DNA of 64,000 bases from Streptomyces sp. SKN60 (GCF_026236535.1 NZ_JAHTMW010000014.1:124001-188000), one strand, 5' to 3'. Shown: positions 5,496-14,611, numbered from the stretch's first letter. Notes: generated by a model from the letters alone, not told the origin. Numbers and translations are program-made.

Positions 5496-8414
5496 TTATC
5501 TGCCGGGCTGGGCCGGCTGACTGGGCTGGAGCTTCGCTCCCGCGTCGGCCGCGCGCTGGAGGGCGTCCTGCAGGGCCTCCTGGGCCTTGCCGTACGCCGT
5601 CCAGTCGCTCTTCTGGAGCGCCGCCTGGCCGTCGTCGTACGCCTTCTGGGCGTCCGCGATGGCCTGCTTGAGGGCGGCGTCGTTGGTCGGCGGGGTCGTC
5701 GGCGTCGTCGGGGGCTTGGTGCCGGGCGGCTGGGTGGCCGGCGGCTGGGTGCCCTCGACCCCGAAGACCGCGTTCAGGGCGTCCGTCAGGTTGTCCGCGA
5801 ACACCGTGGTGTCCGTGGTGGTGTCGCCCTTCGGCTGGTCCGTGTCCACATGGGACACCGCCACCTTCTTCAGGAGCGGGTACTGCCCGGTGCGGCCCTG
5901 CGCGTACACCGGCTCCACGTACAGGAAGCCGCCGTCCAGCGGGACCGTGAGCAGGTTGCCGTAGATGATGTCGGAGTCGGCGCCCTTCATGTCACGCACG
6001 AAGGTCGCCACCGACGGGAGGCTGTTGAGCTTGTTCTGCACCTGCTGGGGTCCCGGCACGTTCTCGCCGACCCTGAGCAGCCTTATCCGGCCGTAGTCCT
6101 TGCTGTTGGCGTCCGCGTCCACCGCCATGAACCCGCCCAGGTTGGGCCGTCCGTTCGGCGTGAACGTCGTCGTCAGCGAGAACTTCTGCGCGGTGTCCCC
6201 GGGCATCTTCATGCTCAGGTAGTACGGCGGGACCGCGTTGCCGTCCTTGCTGGTCGGGTCGTCCGGCACCTGCCAGGCGTCCGAGCCGCTGTAGAACTGC
6301 GCCGGGTCCTGCACGTGGTAGCGGGTGAGCAGCTCGCGCTGGACCTTGAACATGTCCTGCGGGTAGCGCAGGTGGGCGAGCAGGTCCGGCTTGATCGCGG
6401 AGCGCTCCTTGACAGTGCCGGGAAAGGCCTTCATCCAGGTCTTCAGGACCGGGTCCTGGGTGTCCCACTGGTAGAGGTTCACCGTGCCGTCGTAGGCGTC
6501 GACGGTGGCCTTCACCGAGTTGCGGATGTAGTTGACCTGGTTCTGCTGGGCGACGACCGCGCGCTGCTGGTTGCCGACCGTCAGGGCGTCCGCGGTGCTC
6601 TCGCCGAGGGTGGTGCGCGAGGCGTACGGGTAGCCGTTGGTGGTGGTGTAGGCGTCGACGATCCACTGGATCCGGCCGTTGACGACCGCCGGGTAGGCGT
6701 CGCCGTCGATGGTCAGCCACGGCGCGACGGCCTCGACCCGCTCCTTGGGGGTGCGGTTGTAGAGGATCCGCGAACCGTCGCCGATGGCCCCCGAGTAGAG
6801 GATCTGCGGCTCGCTGAACGCGACCGCGTACGCCGCCCGGTTGAAGGCGCTGGAGAGGCTGACCCCGCTGTCGCCCTGGTAGCTGGTGGTCTTCTCGCCG
6901 TTCTCCTCGTAGTCGAGCTCCTTCTGGGGCCCGCCGACGATGGAGTACTGGTCGGTCTTCTCGCCGTAGTAGATGCGCTGCTCGTACTTGGGGAGCATGC
7001 CCGTCGTCGGCAGGCCCTGCTCGGTGAAGATCGGGGAGCCGTTGCTGTCCGTCTGGGTGCCGGTCGCCATGATGGCGCCGTAGCCGTGGGTGTAGGTGAA
7101 GTGGTCGTTGATCCAGTTCCGCTTCGGGATGCCCTTGATGTTGAGCTCACGAAGACCGACCACGGTGTCCTTGCCCGCGTAGCGGTCGACGTCCAGGGTC
7201 AGCGGGAACTGGTAGTACTTCCGCTTCTGCTCCAGCTGCTGGAAGGTCGGCGAGACCACGTTCGGGTCGACCAGGCGATAGCTGGCCGCCGTGTCCGAGT
7301 CGGTGCGCAGCTGGTCCTTCGCCTTGACCGTCGACTTGCCCGAGTAGTCCTCGGGCTTGGTCGAGTCGATCGCGTAGGCCTTGCGGGTCGCGTCGATGTT
7401 CTTCTGGATGTACGGCGCTTCCTTGGCCTGCTCGTTCGGCTGGACCTGGAACTTCTGCACGATGGCCGGGTACAGGCCGCCGATCAGGATCGCCGAGAGC
7501 ACCATCAGGCCGAAGCCGATCACCGGCAGCTGCCAGGTGCGCCGCCACAGCGTGGCGAAGAACAGCACCGCGCAGATCACGGCGATGCAGAAGAGGATGG
7601 TCTTCGCCGGCAGGTACGCGTTGGCGTCCACATAGCGCAGACCGGTCCAGTTGCCGGTGGCCTTGAAGTCGCTGGACTTCACCGCCAGGCCGTACCGGTC
7701 GAGCCAGTACGCCACGGCCTTCAGCGACACGAACACGCCGAGCAGCACCGAGAGGTGGCCGGTCGCGGCGGCGGTGGCGCGCGCGCCCGGGCTGGTGATC
7801 CGCAGCCCGCCGTACAGGTAGTGGGTGAGGGCGGCGGCGATCAGCGAGAGGATGGTGGCCGCGAAGCCGAAGGCGAGCAGGAAGCGGTACCAGGGCAGGT
7901 CGAACGCGTAGAACGACACGTCGAGCTGGAACTGCGGGTCCTTCTCGCCGAAGGACACCCCGTTCACCCACATCAGCCAGGTGCGCCACTGACCGGAGGC
8001 GGAGGCGCCGGCGATCAGGCCGACCAGGGCGGTGACCGCGAGCAGCACCCACTTCTTGAAGGGCGCCAGACCCATCCGGTACCGGTCGAGGCTCTGCTGT
8101 TCCAGCGACATCGCGCTCAGCGGCGGCCGGAGCCGGTACGCCAGCCAGACGTTCAGGCCGACGGCCAGCGCCATCAGCAGGCCGAACACCAGGAACAGGC
8201 CGATCTTGGTCCACAGGGTGGTGGTGAACACGGACGAGTAGTGGACCGAGCGGAACCACAGCCAGTCCGTCCAGAACCCGGCGAACATCACGAACGCCAT
8301 GGCGAGGACCGCGAGGACGCCCAGCGTCATCAGCAGCGTACGGGCGCGCCGGGACGGCCGGCCGACTCTGATCCTCGGCCCGGAAGGACCTGTGCCGCCG
8401 CCGCGGTCCGGCAT
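5496..8414 (-). CDS. UPF0182-family large membrane protein
   Basis: A 972-residue protein of the actinobacterial UPF0182 family, function unknown. The first third has about seven membrane helices: near residues 23-50 (LLMTLGVLAVLAMAFVMFAGF), 65-90, 110-130, 160-185, 200-220, 260-280 and 290-310. A large extracytoplasmic region follows, and the C-terminus has a Pro/Thr linker (TQPPATQPPGTKPP) before a short Ala-rich helix. An upstream in-frame GTG at 8492 is rejected because the extra 26 codons lose the strong third-position GC of the gene. The order UPF0182 then PDZ-Lon protease is shared with mycobacteria. Its stop is 45 bases from initiator tRNA gene 2. Confidence 0.88.
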   Translation of the reverse strand: MPDRGGGTGPSGPRIRVGRPSRRARTLLMTLGVLAVLAMAFVMFAGFWTDWLWFRSVHYSSVFTTTLWTKIGLFLVFGLLMALAVGLNVWLAYRLRPPLSAMSLEQQSLDRYRMGLAPFKKWVLLAVTALVGLIAGASASGQWRTWLMWVNGVSFGEKDPQFQLDVSFYAFDLPWYRFLLAFGFAATILSLIAAALTHYLYGGLRITSPGARATAAATGHLSVLLGVFVSLKAVAYWLDRYGLAVKSSDFKATGNWTGLRYVDANAYLPAKTILFCIAVICAVLFFATLWRRTWQLPVIGFGLMVLSAILIGGLYPAIVQKFQVQPNEQAKEAPYIQKNIDATRKAYAIDSTKPEDYSGKSTVKAKDQLRTDSDTAASYRLVDPNVVSPTFQQLEQKRKYYQFPLTLDVDRYAGKDTVVGLRELNIKGIPKRNWINDHFTYTHGYGAIMATGTQTDSNGSPIFTEQGLPTTGMLPKYEQRIYYGEKTDQYSIVGGPQKELDYEENGEKTTSYQGDSGVSLSSAFNRAAYAVAFSEPQILYSGAIGDGSRILYNRTPKERVEAVAPWLTIDGDAYPAVVNGRIQWIVDAYTTTNGYPYASRTTLGESTADALTVGNQQRAVVAQQNQVNYIRNSVKATVDAYDGTVNLYQWDTQDPVLKTWMKAFPGTVKERSAIKPDLLAHLRYPQDMFKVQRELLTRYHVQDPAQFYSGSDAWQVPDDPTSKDGNAVPPYYLSMKMPGDTAQKFSLTTTFTPNGRPNLGGFMAVDADANSKDYGRIRLLRVGENVPGPQQVQNKLNSLPSVATFVRDMKGADSDIIYGNLLTVPLDGGFLYVEPVYAQGRTGQYPLLKKVAVSHVDTDQPKGDTTTDTTVFADNLTDALNAVFGVEGTQPPATQPPGTKPPTTPTTPPTNDAALKQAIADAQKAYDDGQAALQKSDWTAYGKAQEALQDALQRAADAGAKLQPSQPAQPGR

Positions 8415-8558
8415 CTGGAAAGCCAACGTGCGCCCCTCGAGGTTGATGCGTCGAATGCGTCGATAAGCAGGCTCCGCGATCGTAGAGCCCACTGATGCAA
8501 CTTACTGAGGCTTTACCTAGTTCCCGTCTTCGGGAGAAGACCAGGCAGGATATTGCTC

Positions 8559-9113
8559 ATGTCCAACGTTTCCCCCTCCGGCCCCCCGATGGCCGCGAGC
8601 CCCCTCACCCGCGCGGTGCTCGAGATCGACGAGTACGCCTCGGGTCTCGGCTGGGACCGGCCGGCCCGCCTGTTCGCCCTGGTCGACACCGCGCGGCTGC
8701 GCGCCCAGGCGCCCTCGCTCGCCTCCCAGCTGGGTGCCGGCGCCGACCAGACCACCACCTACACGCCGATCGAGCAGGAGGAGCTGCCGAAGGGCAAGCC
8801 GCTCGACGAGTTCCTCGGCACCATCGCCTGGCCCGACGGCGTGGCCGGCTGCGCGCTGACGGTGGAGCGGCTGATGCTGCCGCCGTCGGCCGAGTCCCAG
8901 GTGCCTCAGGGCATGGGCGAGAAGCAGCTCGCCAAGTGGGTGGCCGCGCACCCGGACCGCCAGGAGGTCCGGATGACCGTCGCCGTGCTGCGGGACGGTG
9001 CCCGGGAGGCCGCGATCCGGCTGCGCGAGAAGGACTCGCCGAACGAGGTCCTGACCGGCCCCGACCTGGTGCCGGGGCTCGCGGACGCGCTGGCCGCGAC
9101 CTTCGAGGGCTGA
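8559..9113 (+). CDS. PPA1309-family conserved actinobacterial protein
   Basis: A 184-residue soluble protein resembling the PPA1309 family, present widely in actinobacteria and without known function. Recognisable stretches are LTRAVLEIDEYASGLGWDRPARLFALVDT near the N-terminus, GTIAWPDGVAGCALTVERLMLPPSAE in the middle and GPDLVPGLADALAATFEG at the end. ATG 8559 is chosen over TTG 8553 because AGGA at about 8544-8548 is better spaced. It is divergent from the UPF0182 gene and convergent with the PDZ-Lon protease, sharing the terminator at 9126-9165. Confidence 0.82.
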   Translation: MSNVSPSGPPMAASPLTRAVLEIDEYASGLGWDRPARLFALVDTARLRAQAPSLASQLGAGADQTTTYTPIEQEELPKGKPLDEFLGTIAWPDGVAGCALTVERLMLPPSAESQVPQGMGEKQLAKWVAAHPDRQEVRMTVAVLRDGAREAAIRLREKDSPNEVLTGPDLVPGLADALAATFEG

Positions 9114-9125
9114 GGCCGCCGAGGT

Positions 9126-9165
9126 ATGCGGAAGGGGGCGCCCTGCGGGGCGCCCCCTTCCGCAT
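9126..9165. terminator. Bidirectional terminator between PPA1309 and PDZ-Lon genes
   Basis: An 18-base perfect stem (ATGCGGAAGGGGGCGCCC and its complement) with a 4-base loop TGCG, placed between two converging genes. Confidence 0.85.
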
Positions 9166-9191
9166 CTGCTCTTGGAGATGACTCTCGGAGA

Positions 9192-10280
9192 TCAGCTCTT
9201 GGAGCAGCTCGGCAGCGAGCTCGTGTCGCCCTTGCGGAGCTTCTCCAGCGACTTCGTCGCGTCGTCGATGGTGTCGACCTTGATCAGGGTGAGGCCGGCG
9301 GGGGTGTCGGAGGCCGCGGCGGCACAGTTGTCGGCGGGGGTGAGGAAGTACTGGGCGCCCGCCCGGCGCGCGCCGACCAGCTTCATCTCGATGCCGCCGA
9401 TCGGGCCGACCTCGCCCTTGTCGTCGATGGTGCCGGTGCCGGCGATGAACTTGCCGTCGGTGAGCGGCCCCGGGGTGAGCTTGTCGACGATGCCGAGCGC
9501 GAACATGAGTCCGGCGCTGGGGCCGCCGACGTCGGCCAGCTTGATGTCGATGGTGAACGGGAAGACGTGGTCGGTGCCGGCCTGGATGCCGACGATCGCC
9601 CGGTCTCCCTCCTCCGACTTCACGGTCCTGATGACCACCTGCTGGGTGGCGGTGGCCTCCTTGTGGGCCTTCTCCGCGGCGGCGGCCTCCTTGGCCGGGA
9701 CGATCGTGAAGACCACGTCCTGGCCGGGCTTGCGCTTGGTGACCTGCTTGGCGACGTCGCCGGGCTCCTTGACGGGCGTGCCGTCCACGGCGCGGATCAC
9801 GTCGCCCGCGTGCAGCTTGCCCTCGGCGGGGGTGTCCTTGACGACGGTGGCGACGACGACCCGGGTGGTGACCGGGATCTTCAGCTCCTTGAGGGCGGCG
9901 ACCTTGGCGCTCTCCTGGGACTGGCTGAACTCCTCGGCGTTCTCCTGGCTCGACTCCTCCTCGGTCTTGCCGTCCGGGTAGAGGGTGTCGTGCGGGACGA
10001 TCACGCTGTCGTGGGCCAGCCAGCCGTAGACGGCCTCGACCGCGTTCATCCGGTAGTCCGCGCCGGTGACCCGGACGGTCGTCATGTTGAGGTGACCGGT
10101 GGTCGGGTAGGTCTGGTGCCCGGAGATCTGCAGAACCGGTTCTCCGCGGGCTTCACCGAGGGTGTTCACGGTCGGGCCGGGGCTCATCTCCGCGTACGGG
10201 ACCGGAATGAGGACGCCGACACAGAGCAGCGTGATCAGGACCAGGGTGGAGGCGAGCATCGTCGCGGTGCGGCGTGGCAT
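9192..10280 (-). CDS. Membrane-anchored PDZ-Lon serine protease (YlbL type)
   Basis: A 362-residue protease. An N-terminal membrane anchor (residues 9-27, LASTLVLITLLCVGVLIPV) is followed by an extracytoplasmic part, a PDZ domain (about 155-210, TPAEGKLHAGDVIRAVDGTPV) and a Lon-type proteolytic domain. The catalytic Ser is in VGGPSAGLMF and the paired Lys in GGIEMKLVGARRAGA, so the Ser-Lys dyad is intact; there is no ATPase domain. Relatives in Bacillus (YlbL) and mycobacteria (Rv3194c) share this layout. The start MPRRTATML is chosen because it gives a proper anchor; the longer frame upstream overlaps the small gene at 10337-10573. The substrate is unknown. Confidence 0.9.
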   Translation of the reverse strand: MPRRTATMLASTLVLITLLCVGVLIPVPYAEMSPGPTVNTLGEARGEPVLQISGHQTYPTTGHLNMTTVRVTGADYRMNAVEAVYGWLAHDSVIVPHDTLYPDGKTEEESSQENAEEFSQSQESAKVAALKELKIPVTTRVVVATVVKDTPAEGKLHAGDVIRAVDGTPVKEPGDVAKQVTKRKPGQDVVFTIVPAKEAAAAEKAHKEATATQQVVIRTVKSEEGDRAIVGIQAGTDHVFPFTIDIKLADVGGPSAGLMFALGIVDKLTPGPLTDGKFIAGTGTIDDKGEVGPIGGIEMKLVGARRAGAQYFLTPADNCAAAASDTPAGLTLIKVDTIDDATKSLEKLRKGDTSSLPSCSKS

Positions 10281-10336
10281 GGAACGACAGTACGGGACCG
10301 GTCTGTGAGTGCGCCCCTGGGGCAGTCCGTACGTGA

Positions 10337-10573
10337 TCAGCCGGTGGTGGTCACCGGCGCGGCCTCGCGTTCGGGCACCAGCGAAGCGGAAGTGGCGGCG
10401 GTCGTGGGGTCGGCGGGGACGGCGTGGGCGCGCTCCATGGCGTCCCTGAACCGCGCGTAGCCCGCGAGCTCGGCGACGTCGCCTGTCGTCTTGTTCCTCG
10501 AAGCCCAGCTTCCCCATATCGCCGCGCCGACGACGGCGAAAAGCGGAATCAGCAACCAAGCCAGCGCTGCCAT
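10337..10573 (-). CDS. Small single-pass membrane protein
   Basis: A 78-residue protein with one N-terminal membrane helix (residues 3-24, ALAWLLIPLFAVVGAAIWGSW), followed by a basic SRNK stop-transfer sequence and an Ala/Thr-rich cytoplasmic tail. No domain is recognised. It precedes the PDZ-Lon protease by 56 bases on the same strand, so the two may be cotranscribed. The 171 bases upstream (10574-10744) hold no gene; the promoter presumably lies there. Confidence 0.72.
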   Translation of the reverse strand: MAALAWLLIPLFAVVGAAIWGSWASRNKTTGDVAELAGYARFRDAMERAHAVPADPTTAATSASLVPEREAAPVTTTG

Positions 10574-10744
10574 CCCGACCTCCCATCCCCAATGGTCCGC
10601 AGTGAGTTGATCAGCAGATTATTCATCCGCGGAATCAACGCTCACGCGCGGGGGCCGGTTACGCAAATCGGGGCGTTCGACTACGGGTCGTCGGCGTGGC
10701 TGCTTGCGCCGCGCTGTGCATGCGGAACCACGCGTGGGGTCCGC

Positions 10745-11242
10745 TCAGCAGGCGCCGACCCACTCCTCGGTGCCGTCGGAAAACGTCTGGTGCTTCCAGA
10801 TCGGGACCTCGTGCTTCAGGTCGTCGATCAGCATCCGGCAGGCCTCGAAGGCCTCGCCGCGGTGGGGGCAGGAGACGGCGACGACGACCGCGATGTCACC
10901 CACACGGAGGTCACCCACCCGGTGGACGGCGGCCAGGGCGCGGACCGGGTGGTTCGCGACGACCTTCTCGGCGACGCGGCGCAGCTCCGCCTCGGCGGTG
11001 GGGTGGCAGGAGTAGCCGAGCGCGTCGACGTCGGCGCCGCCGTCGTGGTTGCGCACGGTGCCCACGAAGAGGGTCGTGCCGCCCGCCGCGTCGTCGCCGA
11101 CCGCGCGGAAGACCTCGTCGAGCGAGAGCGGGACGTCCCGGATCGCGAGGAGCTTGATCGGGTCGTCCGCGACGCGCTCACCGGGGTGGTCGGGGCGGTC
11201 GCCGGCGTGGGTGTGGGCGTGCGTGTCTGCCATGCCCTCCAT
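10745..11242 (-). CDS. moaE: Molybdopterin synthase catalytic subunit MoaE
   Basis: A 165-residue MoaE. Family motifs are present: GTTLFVGTVRNHDGG near residue 54, LGYSCHPTAEAELRRVA in the middle, VHRVGDLRVGDIAVVVAVSCPHRGEAFEACR, and the C-terminal VPIWKHQTFSDGTEEWVGAC carrying the conserved Lys. With MoaD-thiocarboxylate it converts precursor Z (cPMP) to molybdopterin. The His-rich N-terminus (DTHAHTHAGDRPDHP) is unusual but not functional evidence. Start codons at 11242 and 11233 are both possible; the GGAGG between them is too close to serve the second. The nitrate reductase at 40.8-47.4 kb would need its product. No moaD adjoins. Confidence 0.92.
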   Translation of the reverse strand: MEGMADTHAHTHAGDRPDHPGERVADDPIKLLAIRDVPLSLDEVFRAVGDDAAGGTTLFVGTVRNHDGGADVDALGYSCHPTAEAELRRVAEKVVANHPVRALAAVHRVGDLRVGDIAVVVAVSCPHRGEAFEACRMLIDDLKHEVPIWKHQTFSDGTEEWVGAC

Positions 11243-11292
11243 CGTGCCGTACGCCGCCGACAGCGCGGAATAGCGTTTTCGACCGGCGGGCC

Positions 11293-11313
11293 GGACCCTC
11301 CGTAGGAGGGTCC
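11293..11313 (-). terminator. Hairpin between the SDR gene and moaE
   Basis: A 9-base perfect stem GGACCCTCC/GGAGGGTCC with loop GTA, starting at the SDR stop codon. It probably separates that transcript from moaE downstream. Confidence 0.6.
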
Positions 11314-12422
11314 TACAGGCCGCGCCGCTTCCGCATCTGCCGCACCAGGGCCGCCGTGCCGAGCAGCGCCACCGTCGCACCGGCCGCGCCCGCCGCCGTC
11401 GCATCCTTGCGGCCGAGCCGGCGCCCGGCGACCGTGTGCCGGCCCTGCACCTCCTCCAGGAGCGCGGCCAGCACCTCCTCGTTGGTCCACTGCGGCCGCC
11501 AGCCCGCGTCGTGCAGGCGTCCGACGCTGACCACCCAGGGGTGCATGGTGTAGGCGAGGTCGCCCGCCGGGGACGGGGTGAGGCCGATCCGGTGCAGCCG
11601 GGCCGCCGCGCCCAGGGCGACCGCCGAGGGCAGCTCCATGCGCCGGATGCCGGACAGCTCCTCGACCTCCTCCTGCTCCAGCCAGCCGTCGCAACCGACC
11701 GCGAACTCGCCGTCGACCTTCTCCAGGGCCGCGTACTCGAGCGCGCTGACCAGGTCGTCGACGTGGCAGAACTGCCAGGTGGGGCGCGATCCGGCGACGA
11801 CGAGCAGCCGGGGCGACTCGAAGTAGCGGGTGAGCGCCGTGTCCGTACCGCCGACCAGGACCGCAGGGCGGACCACGGTCACCTGGAGCCCGGGGTGTGC
11901 GCGCGGGGCGCGCCGGGCGAGCCGCTCGATCTCCAGGAGGTCGCCGACGCCGGTGGCCTCGGCGGTGGCGCGCAGCTCGGCGTCCTCGGAGAGCGGGATG
12001 TCGTTGTCGGGCAGCGCGCCGTAGACCATCGCCGAGGTGCACAGCACCACCCGGTGCACGCCGGCCGCCGCCGCGGCGGTGAGCACGGTCTGGGTGCCGC
12101 GCACGTTGTACGCGGTGCGCGCGGCCGGGTCGGTCTCCAGGTCGAGGTCGACCGCGAGGTGCACGACCACGTCCGCGCCGCGCAGCTTCTCGGCGATGGC
12201 CGGATCGCGTACGTCGAGGATGTGCCACTGCGCCTCGGACACCTCGCCGCGGCGCTCGTCGATCGCGATGACCTGCTTGACCTCCTCGGACGCGGCGAGG
12301 CGCCGGGTCAGCAGGTCACCGATGCCGGCCGCGGCACCGGTGACCGCGACGACGGGGCCGCGCGCGGCGGACCGGGTTGAGGGGTTTCGCGCTCCGCGAA
12401 CCTGAGGATCTGGGGAACTCAC
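11313..12422 (-). CDS. NAD-dependent epimerase/dehydratase (SDR family)
   Basis: A 369-residue extended short-chain dehydrogenase. The Rossmann motif VAVTGAAAGIGDLL is near residue 24, a DVRDP segment follows, and CTSAMVYGA carries the Ser/Tyr positions typical of sugar-nucleotide epimerases; the usual YxxxK is not obvious, so catalysis is uncertain. The C-terminus ends in a short hydrophobic segment and RQMRKRRGL, suggesting membrane association. The GTG start at 12422 follows GGAG at a 7-base spacing; the longer frame upstream is rejected. It is divergent from the DUF2342 protease. Confidence 0.8.
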   Translation of the reverse strand: MSSPDPQVRGARNPSTRSAARGPVVAVTGAAAGIGDLLTRRLAASEEVKQVIAIDERRGEVSEAQWHILDVRDPAIAEKLRGADVVVHLAVDLDLETDPAARTAYNVRGTQTVLTAAAAAGVHRVVLCTSAMVYGALPDNDIPLSEDAELRATAEATGVGDLLEIERLARRAPRAHPGLQVTVVRPAVLVGGTDTALTRYFESPRLLVVAGSRPTWQFCHVDDLVSALEYAALEKVDGEFAVGCDGWLEQEEVEELSGIRRMELPSAVALGAAARLHRIGLTPSPAGDLAYTMHPWVVSVGRLHDAGWRPQWTNEEVLAALLEEVQGRHTVAGRRLGRKDATAAGAAGATVALLGTAALVRQMRKRRGL

Positions 12423-12545
12423 CGGGCGTCTCCAGCGGTTGTCTTCAGTACGTACCCGAATGACGCGTACGTACCAGGTGGCGTCCATCCTGCCCCAGGC
12501 CACGGCCCGGCGGAGCACCGAGCCCGGATCCGGTGCGGATGTCGG

Positions 12546-12591
12546 GGCGCTGGCTCGCCGGTCGGCCCGGTCCGACCGGCGAGCCAGCGCC
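12546..12591. promoter_or_regulatory. 20-bp perfect inverted repeat in a divergent promoter region
   Basis: Two 20-base arms (12546-12565 and 12572-12591) separated by CCCGGT lie between two genes that are transcribed away from each other, so a terminator is not expected here. A -10-like TACGCT follows immediately at 12592-12597. The repeat could be an operator overlapping the promoter of the protease gene, or a structured leader if transcription starts further upstream. Confidence 0.5.
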
Positions 12592-12654
12592 TACGCTGGT
12601 GGTGAGAGTCCGCCGTCGGCATCACGCCGGCGGCCCTACGAGCCGAGGAAACCT

Positions 12655-14079
12655 GTGAGCGACACCCCATTCGGATTCGGCCTTCCGCCGGAGGAGCCGG
12701 ACGACGGCGACGAGGGCAAGAAGAAGGACCCCGCCGGAGGTGGCCAGGGGTCCGGTGGCCAGGGCGGGGGCAACCCGTTCGGCTTCGGCGGGCTGCCCGG
12801 CATGGGCGGGCCGGGCGGCGCGGACAATCCGTTCGCCGCGATGTTCGGTTCGCTGAACCCCCAGGACCTGGGCGCGGCCTTCCAGCAGCTCGGCCAGATG
12901 CTCAGTTACGAGGGCGGGCCGGTCAACTGGGACATGGCGAAGCAGATCGCCCGCCAGGTCGTGGCGCAGGGCACTCCGGACGGCACGAAGGACGCGAGCG
13001 TCGGCCCCGCCGAGAAGGCGGCGGTCGAGGAGGCGGTGCGCCTCGCCGACCTGTGGCTGGACCAGGCGACCTCGCTGCCCTCGGGCGCGAGCACGGCGGT
13101 GGCGTGGAGCCGCGCGGAGTGGGTCGAGGCGACCCTGCCAGCCTGGAAGCAGCTGGTGGACCCGGTCGCCGAGCGGGTCGGCGCGGCGATGGGCGATGTG
13201 CTGCCGCAGGAGATGCAGGCCATGGCGGGCCCGCTGATCGGCATGATGCGCTCGATGGGCGGCGCCATGTTCGGCCAGCAGATCGGCCAGGCCGTGGGCG
13301 TGCTCGCGGGCGAGGTCGTCGGCTCGACCGATGTCGGCCTGCCGCTGGGCCCGGCCGGCAAGGCGGCGCTGCTGCCGCTGAACGTCGCGGCCTTCGGCAA
13401 GGACCTGGGCGTCCCACAGGACGAGGTCCGGCTCTATCTGGCCCTGCGCGAGGCCGCCCACCAGCGGCTCTTCGCGCATGTGCCGTGGCTGCGCTCGCAT
13501 CTGTTCGGCGCGGTCGAGGGCTATGCCCGCGGGATCAAGGTCGACACCTCCAAGCTGGAGGAGGCGGTGGGCCAGCTCGACCCGACCCACCCCGAGCAGC
13601 TGCAGGAGGCGCTCCAGCAGGGCATGTTCCAGCCCGAGGACACCCCCGAGCAGAAGGCCGCGCTCGCCCGTCTGGAGACGGCGCTCGCGCTGGTCGAGGG
13701 CTGGGTGGACGCGGTGGTGCACGAGGCCGCGAAGACCCGGCTGACCTCGGCGGACGCGCTGCGCGAGACGCTGCGCCGGCGCCGGGCGACCGGTGGCCCC
13801 GCCGAGCAGACCTTCGCCACCCTGATCGGTCTCGAGCTGCGTCCGCGCCGACTGCGGGACGCCTCGCGGCTGTGGGCCTCGCTCACCGACGCGCGCGGTG
13901 TGGACGGCCGGGACGGGCTGTGGGAGCACCCGGACATGCTGCCGACGGCGACCGACCTGGACGACCCGGACGGCTTCGTCCACCGCGAGCAGCTGGACTT
14001 CTCCGAGCTGGACAAGATGCTGGGCGAGGCGGCCGAGGGCCGCTCCGAGGACGACGGCAAGGACGAGACCGAGAAGTGA
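12655..14079 (+). CDS. DUF2342-type zinc-metalloprotease-like protein
   Basis: A 474-residue protein of the actinobacterial DUF2342 family, annotated as zinc-dependent metalloprotease or F420-synthesis associated. The first 55 residues are Gly/Pro-rich and disordered. The helical domain follows, with GPLIGMMRSMGGAMFGQQIGQAVGVLAGEVVGSTD in the middle. The expected HExxH reads REAAHQRLF, with Arg at the first His, so the zinc site may be incomplete. Start GTG 12655 follows GAGGAA with correct spacing. The gene ends in a GTGA overlap with the Nudix gene, so the two are translationally coupled. Mycobacterial order (Rv3195) is similar. Confidence 0.82.
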   Translation: MSDTPFGFGLPPEEPDDGDEGKKKDPAGGGQGSGGQGGGNPFGFGGLPGMGGPGGADNPFAAMFGSLNPQDLGAAFQQLGQMLSYEGGPVNWDMAKQIARQVVAQGTPDGTKDASVGPAEKAAVEEAVRLADLWLDQATSLPSGASTAVAWSRAEWVEATLPAWKQLVDPVAERVGAAMGDVLPQEMQAMAGPLIGMMRSMGGAMFGQQIGQAVGVLAGEVVGSTDVGLPLGPAGKAALLPLNVAAFGKDLGVPQDEVRLYLALREAAHQRLFAHVPWLRSHLFGAVEGYARGIKVDTSKLEEAVGQLDPTHPEQLQEALQQGMFQPEDTPEQKAALARLETALALVEGWVDAVVHEAAKTRLTSADALRETLRRRRATGGPAEQTFATLIGLELRPRRLRDASRLWASLTDARGVDGRDGLWEHPDMLPTATDLDDPDGFVHREQLDFSELDKMLGEAAEGRSEDDGKDETEK

Positions 14080-14600
14080 GCCTGTACGACGACGCGGTCC
14101 TGGTGCTCAAGGAGTACGCGGACCAGCCGGAGCTGCGTGACGTGTATCTGGAGCACCTCGCGGCGCACGGCGAGGGCGGGATGTACAAGCCGTCCTCGGC
14201 CGGGCACGTGACGGCGAGCGCCCTTGTGATCGACCCCGAGCGGGGCCGGGTCCTCCTCACCCTGCACAAGAAGCTGAACATGTGGCTGCAGATGGGCGGG
14301 CACTGCGAGCAGGAGGACGCGACGGTCGCGGAGGCGGCGCTGCGCGAGGGCACCGAGGAGTCCGGCATCGCGGGCCTGACGCTGCTGCCGGGCGGCCCGG
14401 TGCGGCTCGACCGGCATCCGATTCCGGCGCCGTGCAACTGGCACCTGGACGTGCAGTACGCGGCGATCGCCCCGGCCGGGGCGGCGGCGGAGATCAGCGA
14501 CGAGTCGCTGGACCTGCGCTGGTTCGCGTACGACGAGGTGGCCGGCGTGGCGGACACGTCGGTGGTCCGTCTGATGGAGAACACGCTGAAGCGCCTCTGA
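14076..14600 (+). CDS. Nudix hydrolase
   Basis: A 174-residue protein with a Nudix box, GGHCEQEDATVAEAALREGTEESGI, around residues 73-97. The catalytic REGTEESGI core is intact, although the spacing before it is one residue longer than the classic pattern. The family hydrolyses nucleoside diphosphates linked to other groups; the substrate cannot be predicted. The GTG start overlaps the stop of the metalloprotease-like gene by four bases, so the two are expressed together. A palindromic terminator follows at 14612-14645. Confidence 0.85.
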   Translation: MSLYDDAVLVLKEYADQPELRDVYLEHLAAHGEGGMYKPSSAGHVTASALVIDPERGRVLLTLHKKLNMWLQMGGHCEQEDATVAEAALREGTEESGIAGLTLLPGGPVRLDRHPIPAPCNWHLDVQYAAIAPAGAAAEISDESLDLRWFAYDEVAGVADTSVVRLMENTLKRL

Positions 14601-14611
14601 GCGGCGCAACG

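Noticed and set aside
8415..8492. Upstream extension of UPF0182 to GTG 8492
   Set aside because: The extra codons lose the GC-rich third positions, and no ribosome site supports the GTG.
5850..8495. An 881-codon plus-strand frame opposite UPF0182
   Set aside because: It is antisense to a gene with conserved membrane helices and shows the His/Val/Arg bias of antisense GC frames.
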